Source of the DNA: Streptomyces griseoluteus
GTDB lineage: Bacteria; Actinomycetota; Actinomycetes; Streptomycetales; Streptomycetaceae
NCBI GenBank assembly: GCA_000717735.1
Contig: JOBE01000035.1
Coordinates: forward strand, 62,001-126,000
Length of the DNA: 64,000 nucleotides
Reading direction: 5' to 3'
Shown here: positions 33,317 through 42,949 of the stretch, one piece after another
Layout of the letters: the number at the start of each line of letters is the position of its first letter
Position numbering within the stretch: the stretch's first letter is position 1
Notes under the pieces: generated by a model
Databases searched by the model: none
Told to the model about the DNA's origin: nothing
Seen by the model: the letters and a program-made list of their open reading frames with translations, nothing else
Program-made: the position numbers and the translations under genes

Positions 33317-33649
33317 GTGATCCGGCTATTCCTGGTGAAGTCGCGGCGCGGCAACGCGCTGCTTGAGTACGAGGCGCAGGTGCGGGCCAGGTTGGAGCAG
33401 CCTCACCTTGAGGTGAGCACCAGATCGTTCACGGTGGTGTTGTGGGCGCACGCGTTGTGCGCGGTGCTGCTGGGTGTGGCCGCGGGGGTCGGCTGGATCG
33501 GTAGGGGGTGGATGGTCCTCGCGCTGGCGCAGTTGATCGGGACCTCTGTGTTCTACCCGGCAGGGCGGAAGCCCCTGCCGGGTTGGGCCGCGGGCTACCG
33601 CCTGGCCGATGATGCGAGCGGGGCCGGCGCGAGGAAGGCGAAGGCGTGA
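33317..33649 (+). CDS. Small two-span membrane protein
   Basis: 110 residues from GTG 33317: RLFLVKSRRGNALLEYEAQV, then VVLWAHALCAVLLGVAAGVG and a second hydrophobic segment. The basic C-terminus has GAGARKAKA. The stop overlaps the GTG of the next gene (GTGA). No family recognised; it seems to form a unit with the coiled-coil gene that follows. Confidence 0.5.
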   Translation: MIRLFLVKSRRGNALLEYEAQVRARLEQPHLEVSTRSFTVVLWAHALCAVLLGVAAGVGWIGRGWMVLALAQLIGTSVFYPAGRKPLPGWAAGYRLADDASGAGARKAKA

Positions 33650-34451
33650 GCGGATACGACTCCCTGAACGTGGGCGAGGAACACGGCCGCCGCATCGACG
33701 CGCTCAAGCGCAGCCAGGACACCTTCGAACGCGCCACCGAACACGCCTTGGCCAACCTCAAGTCGATGCTGTCCGACATCGGGAGACGGTGGAGCGCTTG
33801 GAGGACGGGGAGCGCAGCACGACGCGGCGCTTCGACACCCTGGAGGCGGACCCTCAGGAAGCGAAGGAGACCGCCGAGGCACGCTCCGACGAGCTGGAGG
33901 AGTCCGTCTCCACGACGCAGACGGGGCTGGAGAGGCTGACCACGCGGGTGAGCGCCCTGGAGCGGCACCTGCGGCAGGCCGAGGGCGCCGTCGTTGTCGA
34001 CCTGGACGTCGACCGCGGAGGGAAGCCCAGAGGTCTCGGTCTCGTTGTCGAGGAGGGACTCGATGCCGAGGAAGCGCTCCTCTCCGCGTACCAGCGCAAC
34101 CTCCTCCGTCTCCGGATCACCCACTACCAGCAGGCGAAGCAGGCGCTGGCCGGGCACCGCTCCACCGTCCGCGACGCCGCGGCCGTACTGGCGTCCACGG
34201 CGGCCGGCGACCCGCGCCGCAGGAAGGCCGAGCAGACGTTCCCCAAGGCCGCGGCCGAGGCGCAGAAGGGCGAGGAACGGATCGGGCGGCTGGCCGAGAG
34301 CGCCCAGGGTGCACGAGCCGAGCAGGCTGCGGACAACGCGCGCCGTGCAAAGTCGGCAGCGGTCATCGAAGCCGGCCAACGGTCACACACCCAGCTGCGG
34401 ATGCGCCTACGCAGCCGCCTGTCCGACGCGGAGTTCCTGGAGAAGGGCTGA
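33646..34451 (+). pseudogene. Coiled-coil protein gene with a frameshift
   Basis: The GTG-started frame reads SGYDSLNVGEEHGRRIDALK...LANLKSMLSDI. The sense then continues in another frame from about 33780 with ETVERLEDGERSTTRRFDTL, heptad-rich coiled coil to about residue 110 and an Ala/Arg/Glu-rich helical end (QLRMRLRSRLSDAEFLEKG). A single-base shift would restore one protein of about 268 residues. Function unknown. Confidence 0.55.
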
Positions 34452-34892
34452 CGAGAGAGCGGAGCGAGTCAGCGGTAATCCATCCGGACGATCCGCCCAG
34501 CGAAACCGCCCCGCTCGCCCGCTGTAGGTGCCCATTTCCGATGTCCTTTCACCTTGACGGTGATCTCTGTGCGGCCCATGGGACAAAGCAGTGAGACGAA
34601 CTCCTGTCTGATTGTTCGCCCGCAGTAGTACTGATCCCGGTCCCCATCTATGCAGCCGTGTTCTCCGGCGTGATCGTTGAGATCGCAGGTGGTCGAGACC
34701 GGGGGCGTCGGCCGCCGGTCTCGCTGTTCGGGGGTGGGGTATGCCGTATGTGGTCGGCGAGATCTCTGGCGGCGGCGGTGCCTGCCGGGGCCGCTTGCCG
34801 GGGCTGTCAGTCGTGGCGATGTGATCGTTTGCCTGACCGGCACCGTACGAGCGTCCTATGGTTTGCCGCGTGGACGTCAGCGGAGGGGTTCG
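34452..34892. other. Region before the diterpene cluster
   Basis: No confident gene. On the minus strand a possible C-terminal fragment (34469 to about 34680) reads DQYYCGRTIRQEFVSLLCPM and TEITVKVKGHRKWAP to MDYR, without a recognised family. The rest presumably holds the promoter for the P450 gene. Confidence 0.3.
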
Positions 34893-36293
34893 GTGCCGAC
34901 TGTGGCGGAGCGGATGTCGGGTCTGGTGAAGGACGCGCCGGGGGCGTGGCCTCTCCTCGGGCACCTTCCGCAATTGCGGCGCGGGCCGTTGGGGTTCATG
35001 AAGTCGTTATCGGGCCACGGTGCGCTGGTCCGGATCCGACTGGGTCCGGTGCGGGCGTATGTGGTCTGCGAGCCAAGGTTGGTGCAGCAGATGCTCCGCG
35101 AGCCGGCGGTATTCGACAAGGGCGGGATGCTCTTCGACAAAGCCCGCCAGATCGTGGCGAACGGGCTGGCGACCAGTGCGTGGACCGAGCACCAGCGCCA
35201 GCGTCCGCTGGTACAGCCCGCCTTCACGCGGGCCAGGCTGGAGGCGTATACGCAGGTCATGGCTGAGGAGTCCGACGTACTGATCGGGGCGTGGCAAGCC
35301 GAACGGCCGGTCGACATCGCGGAACAGATGGTCGTGTTGTTCGCGCGGATCACCGCACGCACGCTGTTCGGTTCCGATCTGGACCGAGCTTCCATCGCGA
35401 CTGTCCAGCGAGCCATCCCCATCGTCGCCGAGGGCGTCTACCGGCAGATGACCGCACCGCTACGGGTGTGGGAGAAGCTGCCCACATCCGCCAACCGGAA
35501 GTACCGCCGGGCGGCGGCGGACCTGCACGCAGTCATCGACCGGGTCATCGACGAGCACGAGGGCGTCAAGGGCGACCGCCCCGACGGCGAGGACATGCTG
35601 TCGGCGTTGTCGGAAGCCCGTGAGGGCGAGGACAGGCTGAGCAGGGCGGAGGTCCACGAGCAGATCTTCACGTTCATGATGGCCGGAGTCGAGACCACCG
35701 CGACCGCCATGTCGTGGACCCTGCACCTGCTCGCCCGGCACCCCGAAGTCCAGGAACGTCTGCACTCCGAAATCGTCGGCGTCCTCGGAGGGCAGGTGCC
35801 CACCGTCAAGGACCTCTCCCGCCTGGAGTACACCCGCGGCGTACTGACCGAGGCGATGCGCCTGTACCCGCCGGTCTGGCTGCTCACCCGTTCCACGACC
35901 GCCGACGCCGGCCTGGGCGAGTGGCGCGTGCCCGCGGGAAGCGCCGTGGTGTTCAGCCCCTACATGCTCCACCATGACGCGCGGCTCTTCCCCGATCCCG
36001 AGCGTTTCGACCCCGACCGCTGGTGCTCCCCGCGTGGCGACAACGCCGGTCAGCGTGGCCTGTTCCAGTTCGGCGGCGGCGCACGCAAGTGCATCGGTGA
36101 CGTCTTCAGCCTCACCGAGGAGTTGATCGCCCTCGTGGCGATCAGCACCCGATGGCGCCTGACTCCGGGGCCTGGCCCCGAGCCCCGGCCGGTTGCCAAG
36201 GCCGTGCTGACGCCCGACCGCGTCAGCGTCGTCGCCCACCCGCGCCCGGCGCCCGGCCGCGACGGCGGCGGCCGGGGGCCCGACCGGCCGTAG
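34893..36293 (+). CDS. Cytochrome P450 of a diterpene cluster
   Basis: 466 residues from GTG 34893, behind GGAGG. The P450 landmarks are all present: I-helix AGVETTATAMSW, ExxR in TEAMRLYPP, and the heme loop FQFGGGARKCIG with the cysteine ligand. The N-terminus (PGAWPLLGHLPQL) lacks a membrane anchor, as usual for bacterial P450s. Two genes downstream encode a prenyl diphosphate synthase and a terpene synthase on the same strand, so the enzyme probably oxidises the cyclised diterpene. It needs separate ferredoxin partners, which are not in this window. Confidence 0.9.
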   Translation: MPTVAERMSGLVKDAPGAWPLLGHLPQLRRGPLGFMKSLSGHGALVRIRLGPVRAYVVCEPRLVQQMLREPAVFDKGGMLFDKARQIVANGLATSAWTEHQRQRPLVQPAFTRARLEAYTQVMAEESDVLIGAWQAERPVDIAEQMVVLFARITARTLFGSDLDRASIATVQRAIPIVAEGVYRQMTAPLRVWEKLPTSANRKYRRAAADLHAVIDRVIDEHEGVKGDRPDGEDMLSALSEAREGEDRLSRAEVHEQIFTFMMAGVETTATAMSWTLHLLARHPEVQERLHSEIVGVLGGQVPTVKDLSRLEYTRGVLTEAMRLYPPVWLLTRSTTADAGLGEWRVPAGSAVVFSPYMLHHDARLFPDPERFDPDRWCSPRGDNAGQRGLFQFGGGARKCIGDVFSLTEELIALVAISTRWRLTPGPGPEPRPVAKAVLTPDRVSVVAHPRPAPGRDGGGRGPDRP

Positions 36294-36468
36294 AACAGGC
36301 CCGGGCGTGTAGCTCTCCCACCTCGGCTCATCCCCTAGCGGCGGCCACAGCGTGCCCACCCGCGTGGCGAACCATGTCCGGGGCCAGCCCGCCGCGCACC
36401 GCACCAGCCGCTCCGCACCACACACGCGCCGTCACCATCCACCACGACCGCACAGACGAGGAGCCAGC

Positions 36469-37512
36469 ATGGCAGCGCAACCGACAGCAGTGCCCCGGGC
36501 CAGAACAGCAGGTCAGATCCTGGCCGGTGCCGCGCGTGCGGTCGACCCGGCCCTGCGCCAGGCCGCCCGCCACTTAGCACCGCCGGTACGCCGACTGACG
36601 GACTACCACCTCGGCTGGACCGACGCCCAGGGGCGCCCGGCCACCGTGCCGGGCAAGGCCCTGCGCCCGGCACTGGTCCTCCTGGCATGCCAGGCCGTGG
36701 GCGGCCGGGCGGCCCAGGCCCTGCCCGCCGCGGTCGCGGCCGAACTCGTCCACAACGCCTCCCTGTTGCACGACGACGTCATCGACAACGACCAGCTGCG
36801 GCGTCACCGGCCCACCGTTCAGGCCCTGTTCGGCATGCCCGCGGCCATTCTCGCCGGCGACGCGTTGTTCTTCCTCGCCGTACAGACCCTGGCACAGGCG
36901 CCCGAACCACTGTGCGGCACCGGCCTGCAGTGGCTGACGACGACCGTGCAGGAGCTGATCGACGGTGAGTACGCCGACACCACCCTCGAACAGCGCCCCG
37001 ATCCGGTCAGCCTGAGCGAGGCCGCCGCGATGGCCGACGCGAAGACCGGCTCGCTGATCGCCGTCTCCTGCGCCCTGGGGGCCCTGGCGGGCGGAGCCGA
37101 CGCGCGGCGCACCGCCCATCTACGTGACTTCGGTACGCACCTGGGCCAGTGCTTCCAGCTCGCGGACGACATCCTCGGCATCTGGGGTGACCCGGCCGTG
37201 ACGGGCAAGCCGCGTCTGGCCGACCTGCAGGCGCGCAAGAAGAGCCTGCCCGTGGTGGCCGCACTGTCGGCGGACAACGAACCCGCCCGTGAACTCGGTG
37301 CCCTGTACGCCACTTCCCGCCCGCTGGGCTCCGGCGAACTCGAACGGGCCGCCCACCTCGTCGAGGCCGCCGGCGGACGTGACTGGGCCGTCGGCCAGAG
37401 CCGCCACCACCTGGGTCGGGCCCTGGAGAACCTGCGCGCAGCCGACCCCGCGCCGGTGGCCGAAGCCGACCTCACCCGTCTGGCCCACCTCGCCGCCGAC
37501 CGGACCCGCTGA
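36469..37512 (+). CDS. Polyprenyl (probably geranylgeranyl) diphosphate synthase
   Basis: 347 residues. The first Asp-rich motif is in LLHDDVIDNDQLRRHRPT, the second in QLADDILGIWGDPAVTGKP, plus GKALRPALVLLACQAVGG near residue 60. ATG 36469 has GAGGAG upstream. It condenses IPP with allylic diphosphates. The chain length is inferred as C20 from the neighbouring class I terpene synthase and similar streptomycete clusters. Confidence 0.88.
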   Translation: MAAQPTAVPRARTAGQILAGAARAVDPALRQAARHLAPPVRRLTDYHLGWTDAQGRPATVPGKALRPALVLLACQAVGGRAAQALPAAVAAELVHNASLLHDDVIDNDQLRRHRPTVQALFGMPAAILAGDALFFLAVQTLAQAPEPLCGTGLQWLTTTVQELIDGEYADTTLEQRPDPVSLSEAAAMADAKTGSLIAVSCALGALAGGADARRTAHLRDFGTHLGQCFQLADDILGIWGDPAVTGKPRLADLQARKKSLPVVAALSADNEPARELGALYATSRPLGSGELERAAHLVEAAGGRDWAVGQSRHHLGRALENLRAADPAPVAEADLTRLAHLAADRTR

Positions 37513-37535
37513 AACCCGCACCCCAGGAGCACCCC

Positions 37536-38600
37536 ATGACCGCATCCGCCCGCGCCGCCGCATTCGAGCTGCCCACCTTCTGGGCCCCGATCGCCCCCCT
37601 CGCCAACGCCGACACCCAGGCCATGGCCGGGGAGATCGGCCACTGGCTTCAGCGGACCGGGGTGTGCCCCGACGCCGAGCACGCCGCCCTGATGGGCGCC
37701 GTCGGCGCCTACGGCACCGCCGCCACCATCCCCTCCGCCACCGGCCTGAGCGCCCGGACCATGGCCCGCTACATGGCCTGGGGCTTCGCCCTGGACGACG
37801 AAGGCGACCGCGCCGGCGCGTCCGAGGACAGCCTCCACCAGCTCATCCGCCGCGCCGCCCGCCTCGTCCAGGTCATGGAAGCACCCGACGTCCTCACACC
37901 CGATGACGACGTCTGGGTCCGGGCCTGGGCCGACATCGCCCAGGACCTGCACACCATCGCCCAGCCCTCAGCCCTGCGCCGGGCCATCGACGGATTCCGC
38001 GGCTACGCACTGGGCATGGTCCACGAAGCCTCCCTCCAGCGGACCGCCACCCTGCCGTCCCTCGACGACTACCTCGCCTTCCGCTACGCCCACGGCGCCG
38101 GCGACGCCGTAGCCGCCATGGTCGAAATCTCCACCGGCGTCGACATCCCCGCCCACGAGATCGACTCGCCCGCCGCACGCGCCGCCACCCAGACCGCCCT
38201 GACCATCGCGCTGCTCGACAACGAACTCCTCTCCCGCCACAAGGAGACGGAACGCGGCGAATACGACTGCAGCCTCATCCGCGTCCTGCGGAACGAAGAC
38301 CCCCACCTCACCCTCCAGGAAGCCGTCGAGGGGGCCAATGCCCTACGCAACCGCATCCTGGACACCTTCCTCAAACTCCGCGACACCCTCCACCTCCATG
38401 CCGGCCCCCAACTGCGCACCTACCTCGAAGCCCTGGGCCACCTGATCGCCGGCGTCACGATGTGGAGCGCCACCTCCCCCCGCTACGTCAGCGACACCTC
38501 TCCGACCGGCGAACCCCGGCTGTCCGACACCGACACCGACCGGCACCGCCCGCTGACCCTTCCGATGGACATCGCACGCTGGAACCGCTTCACCGAATGA
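37536..38600 (+). CDS. Class I terpene synthase (diterpene-type)
   Basis: 354 residues. Metal-binding motifs are visible: DDEGD at residues 87-91 and the NSE triad Asn229-Ser233-Glu237 in DNELLSRHKE. The C-terminal Arg-Tyr pair is in SPRYVSD. It would ionise the prenyl diphosphate made by the gene 23 bases upstream and cyclise it. Overall similarity is to bacterial diterpene cyclases; the skeleton cannot be told from sequence alone. It is the last gene of the cluster. Confidence 0.88.
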   Translation: MTASARAAAFELPTFWAPIAPLANADTQAMAGEIGHWLQRTGVCPDAEHAALMGAVGAYGTAATIPSATGLSARTMARYMAWGFALDDEGDRAGASEDSLHQLIRRAARLVQVMEAPDVLTPDDDVWVRAWADIAQDLHTIAQPSALRRAIDGFRGYALGMVHEASLQRTATLPSLDDYLAFRYAHGAGDAVAAMVEISTGVDIPAHEIDSPAARAATQTALTIALLDNELLSRHKETERGEYDCSLIRVLRNEDPHLTLQEAVEGANALRNRILDTFLKLRDTLHLHAGPQLRTYLEALGHLIAGVTMWSATSPRYVSDTSPTGEPRLSDTDTDRHRPLTLPMDIARWNRFTE

Positions 38601-38825
38601 AGCGGAACGGGACGGGACAGCGCGCCCGGTCGACCGGCTCGGGGTGCCCGGCGGCGATCCGTACGGTCGAGCGGGTAGTCGCCCCTGTCGTAAGCCTGCT
38701 CGGGAGAACCAGCCCTGGGCATCGAAGGCGAGCGCGAGGTCTCGCGGGACGTGAGGTCGGCCGGATCCCGCTCGTGAAGGTCCACGGCCCCTGTGCACTG
38801 AATATCGGGGACGGCGTCCGCAGCG

Positions 38826-39077
38826 AGCCCAGCACGCAACATCCGCGCCGCTCAAGCAGCCGGCGTCGACGCCGTGGTGTCCGTGGGGCAGGCCGAGGGG
38901 CGACGCTGGTGCTCCCTCGAAGGAACCGCCGTCATCAAGGACGACCCGGCCTCCGTGGCCGACGCCGAGCGCCGGTACACCGCGCGGTACAAGACGCCGC
39001 GGGTGAACCCGAACCGGGTCGTCATCGAGATCACCGTCACCCGCGCCCTGGGCACCGCGAAGCCTTCCGGATGGTAG
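38826..39077 (+). pseudogene. F420/FMN-dependent (PPOX-type) oxidoreductase fragment
   Basis: The frame ending at TAG 39075-39077 reads VVSVGQAEGRRWCSLEGTAV then SVADAERRYTARYKTPRVNP and RVVIEITVTRALG, the C-terminal half of PPOX-class F420-dependent enzymes. The N-terminal half is missing. The 225 bases between the terpene synthase and this fragment show no gene. Confidence 0.65.
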
Positions 39078-39111
39078 CCCTCCAGCGTCACCGGGAGGTC
39101 GGAATACAGCC

Positions 39112-39144
39112 GACGATCCCCGGTTTCCGAAACCGGGGATCGTC
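39112..39144. terminator. Perfect 15-bp hairpin
   Basis: GACGATCCCCGGTTT (39112-39126) and its exact complement (39130-39144) surround a 3-base loop. It lies downstream of the rightward terpene cluster and fragment, and downstream of the leftward nuclease-like gene, so it could stop transcription in both directions. Confidence 0.75.
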
Positions 39145-39225
39145 CGGACCATAGAGGGCACACCGCCACTCCCTGCCCCCGTCGAAAAGCCCCGCCCAGT
39201 CACCACCAGGACCTCGGCACTACGC

Positions 39226-40094
39226 CTACGCGTACGACAGCCGGAACAGCTCCAGCGCTCGCTCCACGTCCTTCTCGGAGCGCAGCTGGACCTCCAGGTC
39301 GCCCGTGCCGTGATGGCCCAGCCCCGTCACGTCCCGGGTGAAGCCCGGCACGAGCTCGACCGTGTCCGGCACGACCTTGAGGTACACCAGCAGCTTGGCC
39401 TGCCTCGGCGTGACGCAGGCGAAGTTCCGCAGCCGCTGGTACGCGTCGTACTGCTTGCGCTCGACCTTCGTCACGCCCTCGCCCAGCCCCAGCGCGTCTC
39501 GTCGACGACGGCCGCCAGCTCCGTCATGGCCTCGGCCCGCCGGCGGGGCGACTCCCCTTGCCCGCCCCGGATGCGCTTCCTGCGGGGCGGGCTGCCCTGG
39601 GCAGCGACCGAGGCGACGGTCTCCAGCGCGATGTGGTGCTCGCCGAGCATGGTGTAGCGCACGAGGTCGATGGAGCGGCGGTGCTCGCGCACCGCGTGCA
39701 GGTCGTAGCGGGTGAAGCCGCCGGCGACGCAGATCAGCCGGGGCGCGCTCCACAGAACTCCGGCGGCAGCCGCCGGACCGAGCCGCTCGCGGACCAGGAC
39801 CTCGAACTCCTCTCGATGGTCCATCAGCCAGGCCACGTAGAACAGGCCCTGCGACAGCACCCCGGGGGCCGTCGCCCGCTTGTACTCGACGATCACCGGC
39901 GAACCGTTCTCGTCCAGCCCGAGCGAGTCGATGCGCCCACCATGAGCGGGGCCGGTGCTGTACTCGGTCGCCAGGAAGCGGACCCCGAGCGTGGGCTCCA
40001 TCGCGCTCTCGACGAGCGCCTGCACATCAGCCTCAGCCAGCCACGGAGCGACCTCGGTCACGCCGTTCGTCGTGTCGAACAGCTTCAGGTTCAC
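39226..40094 (-). pseudogene. RecB-like nuclease/DUF5655-type protein with a frameshift
   Basis: The N-terminal 200 residues (MNLKLFDTTNGVTEVAPWLA, GRIDSLGLDENGSPVIVEYK) carry a D...ExK core like restriction/RecB-type nucleases. This frame stops at 39471. The C-terminal domain continues in another frame: GVTKVERKQYDAYQRLRNFA, PDTVELVPGFTRDVTGLGHH, ending LFRLSYA, like DUF5655 domains. A one-base shift near 39500 separates them. Family members are about 290 residues, so it would be complete if the shift were corrected. Confidence 0.65.
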
Positions 40095-40329
40095 CCACCC
40101 CCGCGCTTGTGATCACCAGCACAACACCGTTGGCGTCCACTCCGGAAGCTCCGCTGCAGCACCAACCGCATCACCGGCATCGTGAAGGCCGTCCTCGCCC
40201 TCCCCCACGCCTCGACCTGAGGAACCTGAGGTTGGAAAACGCTCAGCGGTGGGCCTAGCAGGGTCAGATCGCGTCTGGGACACACGAGAAGCCGCGGCTG
40301 CCGTTCGTGCACTGACCACTCGGCTCCGC

Positions 40330-40480
40330 CACGGCCACGGCCACGGCCACGGCCACGGCTGATCATGGACGGCGTGACACGGCCTTGAGAAGCGTGTGCC
40401 GGATCCATTGACGCCCCCTCCGCTCAGCACCTACAACACTGAACACATAGATGACAGTGCACATAGGAGCGGTGGGCCGG
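40330..40480 (+). promoter_or_regulatory. Upstream region of the PadR operon with short repeats
   Basis: At about 40333-40357 there are several copies of CCACGG. Just before the PadR start, CACTGAACACATAGATGACAGTG (about 40437-40459) has inverted ends CACTG/CAGTG, a possible PadR operator. The assignment is by position only. Confidence 0.35.
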
Positions 40481-41073
40481 TGAAGTTCGAGTACGTGCTG
40501 CTCGCGTTGATCGCGGGACGTCCGCGGAGTGGTTTCGATCTGGGGCGCTGGGTCGAGTCGGAGGGGCAGTTCCTTCGGTCGCGGGCGCATCACAGCCAGA
40601 TCTACCGGCTGCTCGGCCGGATGACGGCCGACGGCTGGGTGGCGTTCGAGGTCGACCCGCGGGAGGGGCGGCCGGACGCGAAGGTGTACCGGCTCACCCC
40701 GCGTGGGCGCGAGGTGCTGTGGGAGTGGGTGCGTTCGCCGTACGAGCCGACCAGCCGGTTCCAGGATCCGGACTTCCTGGCCCGGTTCGCCTTCACCGCC
40801 CCGCTCGACCGGCAGGCCGCGATCGAGCTGATCGACACCGAACTCGCCTACCGGCGCGCCCAGATCGCCCGCAACCGCGACCGGGACCGCGTTCTGCGTT
40901 TCGAGAGCCCGCTGCCCGAGATGGACATGGGGCTGGCTCAGGAGGTCTTCGACGAGCTGCACGCGTACGGCTCGTCGGCGGTCGACGCCTGGGTGGTTTG
41001 GCTGGAGGGCATGCGCGAACGCCTCGAACAACACCGGACGCCGGACACCGAGAGAGGGGATTCCCCCGCATGA
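40480..41073 (+). CDS. PadR-family transcriptional regulator
   Basis: 197 residues from GTG 40480. A winged helix (KFEYVLLALIAGRPRSGFDL...HHSQIYRLLGRMTADGWVAF, VYRLTPRGREVLWEW) and a C-terminal helical dimerisation domain match the PadR family. It is the first gene of a five-gene rightward unit and its stop overlaps the sulfatase ATG (ATGA). It probably represses the operon and is released by a substrate-related ligand. Confidence 0.88.
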   Translation: MKFEYVLLALIAGRPRSGFDLGRWVESEGQFLRSRAHHSQIYRLLGRMTADGWVAFEVDPREGRPDAKVYRLTPRGREVLWEWVRSPYEPTSRFQDPDFLARFAFTAPLDRQAAIELIDTELAYRRAQIARNRDRDRVLRFESPLPEMDMGLAQEVFDELHAYGSSAVDAWVVWLEGMRERLEQHRTPDTERGDSPA

Positions 41074-42836
41074 AGGCCATCATGGTCATGTTCGACAGCC
41101 TCAACCGGCGCATGCTGCCGCCGTACGGATCCGACTGGACGCATGCGCCGAACTTCGCGCGCCTCGCCGAGCGGGCGGTCACCTTCGACAACGCGTACGC
41201 GGGCTCGCTGCCCTGCATGCCGGCGCGCCGGGAGCTGCACACCGGCCGGTACAACTTCCTGCACCGCAGCTGGGGACCGCTGGAGCCGTTCGATGACTCC
41301 ATGCCCGAACTGCTCGCGCAGAACGGCGTCTACACCCATCTCGCGAGCGATCACCCGCACTACTGGGAGGACGGCGGAGCCACCTACCACGGCCGGTACA
41401 ACACCTGGGAGTTCTTCCGCGGGCAGGAGGGCGATCCGTGGAAGGGCCACGTCACCGACCCCGAGATGCCCGAGGGACTCAAGCGGATGCGTACCCCCGC
41501 GTACCGCCAGGACTGGATCAACCGTTCCTACATGGCGACGGAGGACCGGCATCCGCAGACGCTGACCTTCGACGCCGGTCTGGAGTTCGTCCGCACCAAC
41601 AAGGACGCGGACCGGTGGTTCGTACAGATCGAGACCTTCGACCCGCACGAGCCGTTCTTCTCCCACCAGCGGTACAAGGACCTCTACCCGCACGAGTACG
41701 ACGGTCCGCACTTCGACTGGCCCGACTACAAGCGGGTGACCGAGACCGACGACCAGGTGGCGCACGCCCGCTACGAGTACGCGGCGCTGCTGTCCATGTG
41801 CGACCGCTCCCTCGGTCGCGCCCTGGACACCATGGACGAGCTGGACCTGTGGGACGACACCCTGCTGATCGTCAACACCGATCACGGCTTCCTGCTGGGC
41901 GAGAAGGGCTGGTGGGCCAAGTGGGTGCAGCCCTGGTACAACGAACTCGTCCATCTGCCGCTGTTCGTGTGGGATCCGCGCCATCCGGGGACGGCCGGCG
42001 AGCGCCGTGAACCGCTCGTGCAGACGATCGACCTGGCGCCGACGATCCTGGAGTACTTCGGCGTCGACCGCCCGGCCGACACGCAGGGTGCGCCGCTGCC
42101 GGTCGCAGACGGCACTCCCGTACGAGAGGCCTGTCTCTTCGGCGCGCACGGCGGGCACGTCAACGTCACCGACGGGCGGCACGTGTACATGCGGGCCCCC
42201 GTCTCGCCCGGCAACACTCCCCTGTACGAGCACACCCTGATGCCCACCCACATGCGCGGCCGGTTCAGCCCGGCCGAACTCGTCGACGCGGAGCTGGCCG
42301 AGCCGTTCGGCTTCACCAAGGGCATCCGTACCCTGCGCACGCCCGGACGCAGCCTCCTCAACCCCTATCAGCACGGCACTCTCCTGTTCGACCTGGAGAG
42401 CGATCCGGAGCAGCTGACCCCGCTGGTCGACGACGAGGCCGAGCTGCGCATGGCCTCCCTGCTGGTCGGACTGCTGCGCGAGAGCGACGCGCCGCCGAGC
42501 CAGTACGAGAGGCTCGGGCTGCCCGCCGACGGCCCGGTGACCGAGAAGCACCTGCTGGTACGTGCCCAGCGGGAGCAGGCCGAGCGTGCTGTGGAGCCGT
42601 TGCCGCGCCTTGAGGAGTTCCCCGTGGGGCGGGTGTCGGTCCGGACACCGATGCGGACGCTGATGTCCGACCCGGTGACCTCCGTCGTGCTGCGCCGGCA
42701 TCTGCCCGGCCTGTTCGACTCCGAGCTCCTTCAGCTCCTCGGACCCATGCCGCTGATCGACGTCGCGGCGGTGGCGGCCGGGGCCATGCCTCGCGACGCA
42801 CTCCTGGCGGTCGCGGAGGAACTCGCCGCGCTCTGA
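41070..42836 (+). CDS. Type I sulfatase
   Basis: 588 residues. The modification motif CMPAR (Cys49-x-Pro-x-Arg53) is where a formylglycine would be formed, in SLPCMPARRELHTGR. Other family landmarks are MFDSLNRR (metal ligand Asp), VNTDHGFLLGEKGWWAKW and a C-terminal domain. No signal peptide is visible, so it acts in the cytoplasm unless exported otherwise. The operon also encodes a formylglycine-generating enzyme, its expected activator, plus a transporter. The substrate is an organic sulfate ester, identity unknown. Confidence 0.9.
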   Translation: MKAIMVMFDSLNRRMLPPYGSDWTHAPNFARLAERAVTFDNAYAGSLPCMPARRELHTGRYNFLHRSWGPLEPFDDSMPELLAQNGVYTHLASDHPHYWEDGGATYHGRYNTWEFFRGQEGDPWKGHVTDPEMPEGLKRMRTPAYRQDWINRSYMATEDRHPQTLTFDAGLEFVRTNKDADRWFVQIETFDPHEPFFSHQRYKDLYPHEYDGPHFDWPDYKRVTETDDQVAHARYEYAALLSMCDRSLGRALDTMDELDLWDDTLLIVNTDHGFLLGEKGWWAKWVQPWYNELVHLPLFVWDPRHPGTAGERREPLVQTIDLAPTILEYFGVDRPADTQGAPLPVADGTPVREACLFGAHGGHVNVTDGRHVYMRAPVSPGNTPLYEHTLMPTHMRGRFSPAELVDAELAEPFGFTKGIRTLRTPGRSLLNPYQHGTLLFDLESDPEQLTPLVDDEAELRMASLLVGLLRESDAPPSQYERLGLPADGPVTEKHLLVRAQREQAERAVEPLPRLEEFPVGRVSVRTPMRTLMSDPVTSVVLRRHLPGLFDSELLQLLGPMPLIDVAAVAAGAMPRDALLAVAEELAAL

Positions 42837-42949
42837 GTCTCACCGGAACGGCCGGTGACGGGGTGGCCGCCCCGTCACCAGCCGACACACCCCTTTTCCC
42901 CCGGTATCTCCCGCAAAAGAGACCACACACCTAGAGGAGACGAGGCGCC

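Noticed and set aside
40330..40360. CACGGC tandem copies as a CRISPR or iteron array
   Set aside because: Only a few 6-base units, a simple repeat in high-GC DNA without spacer structure.
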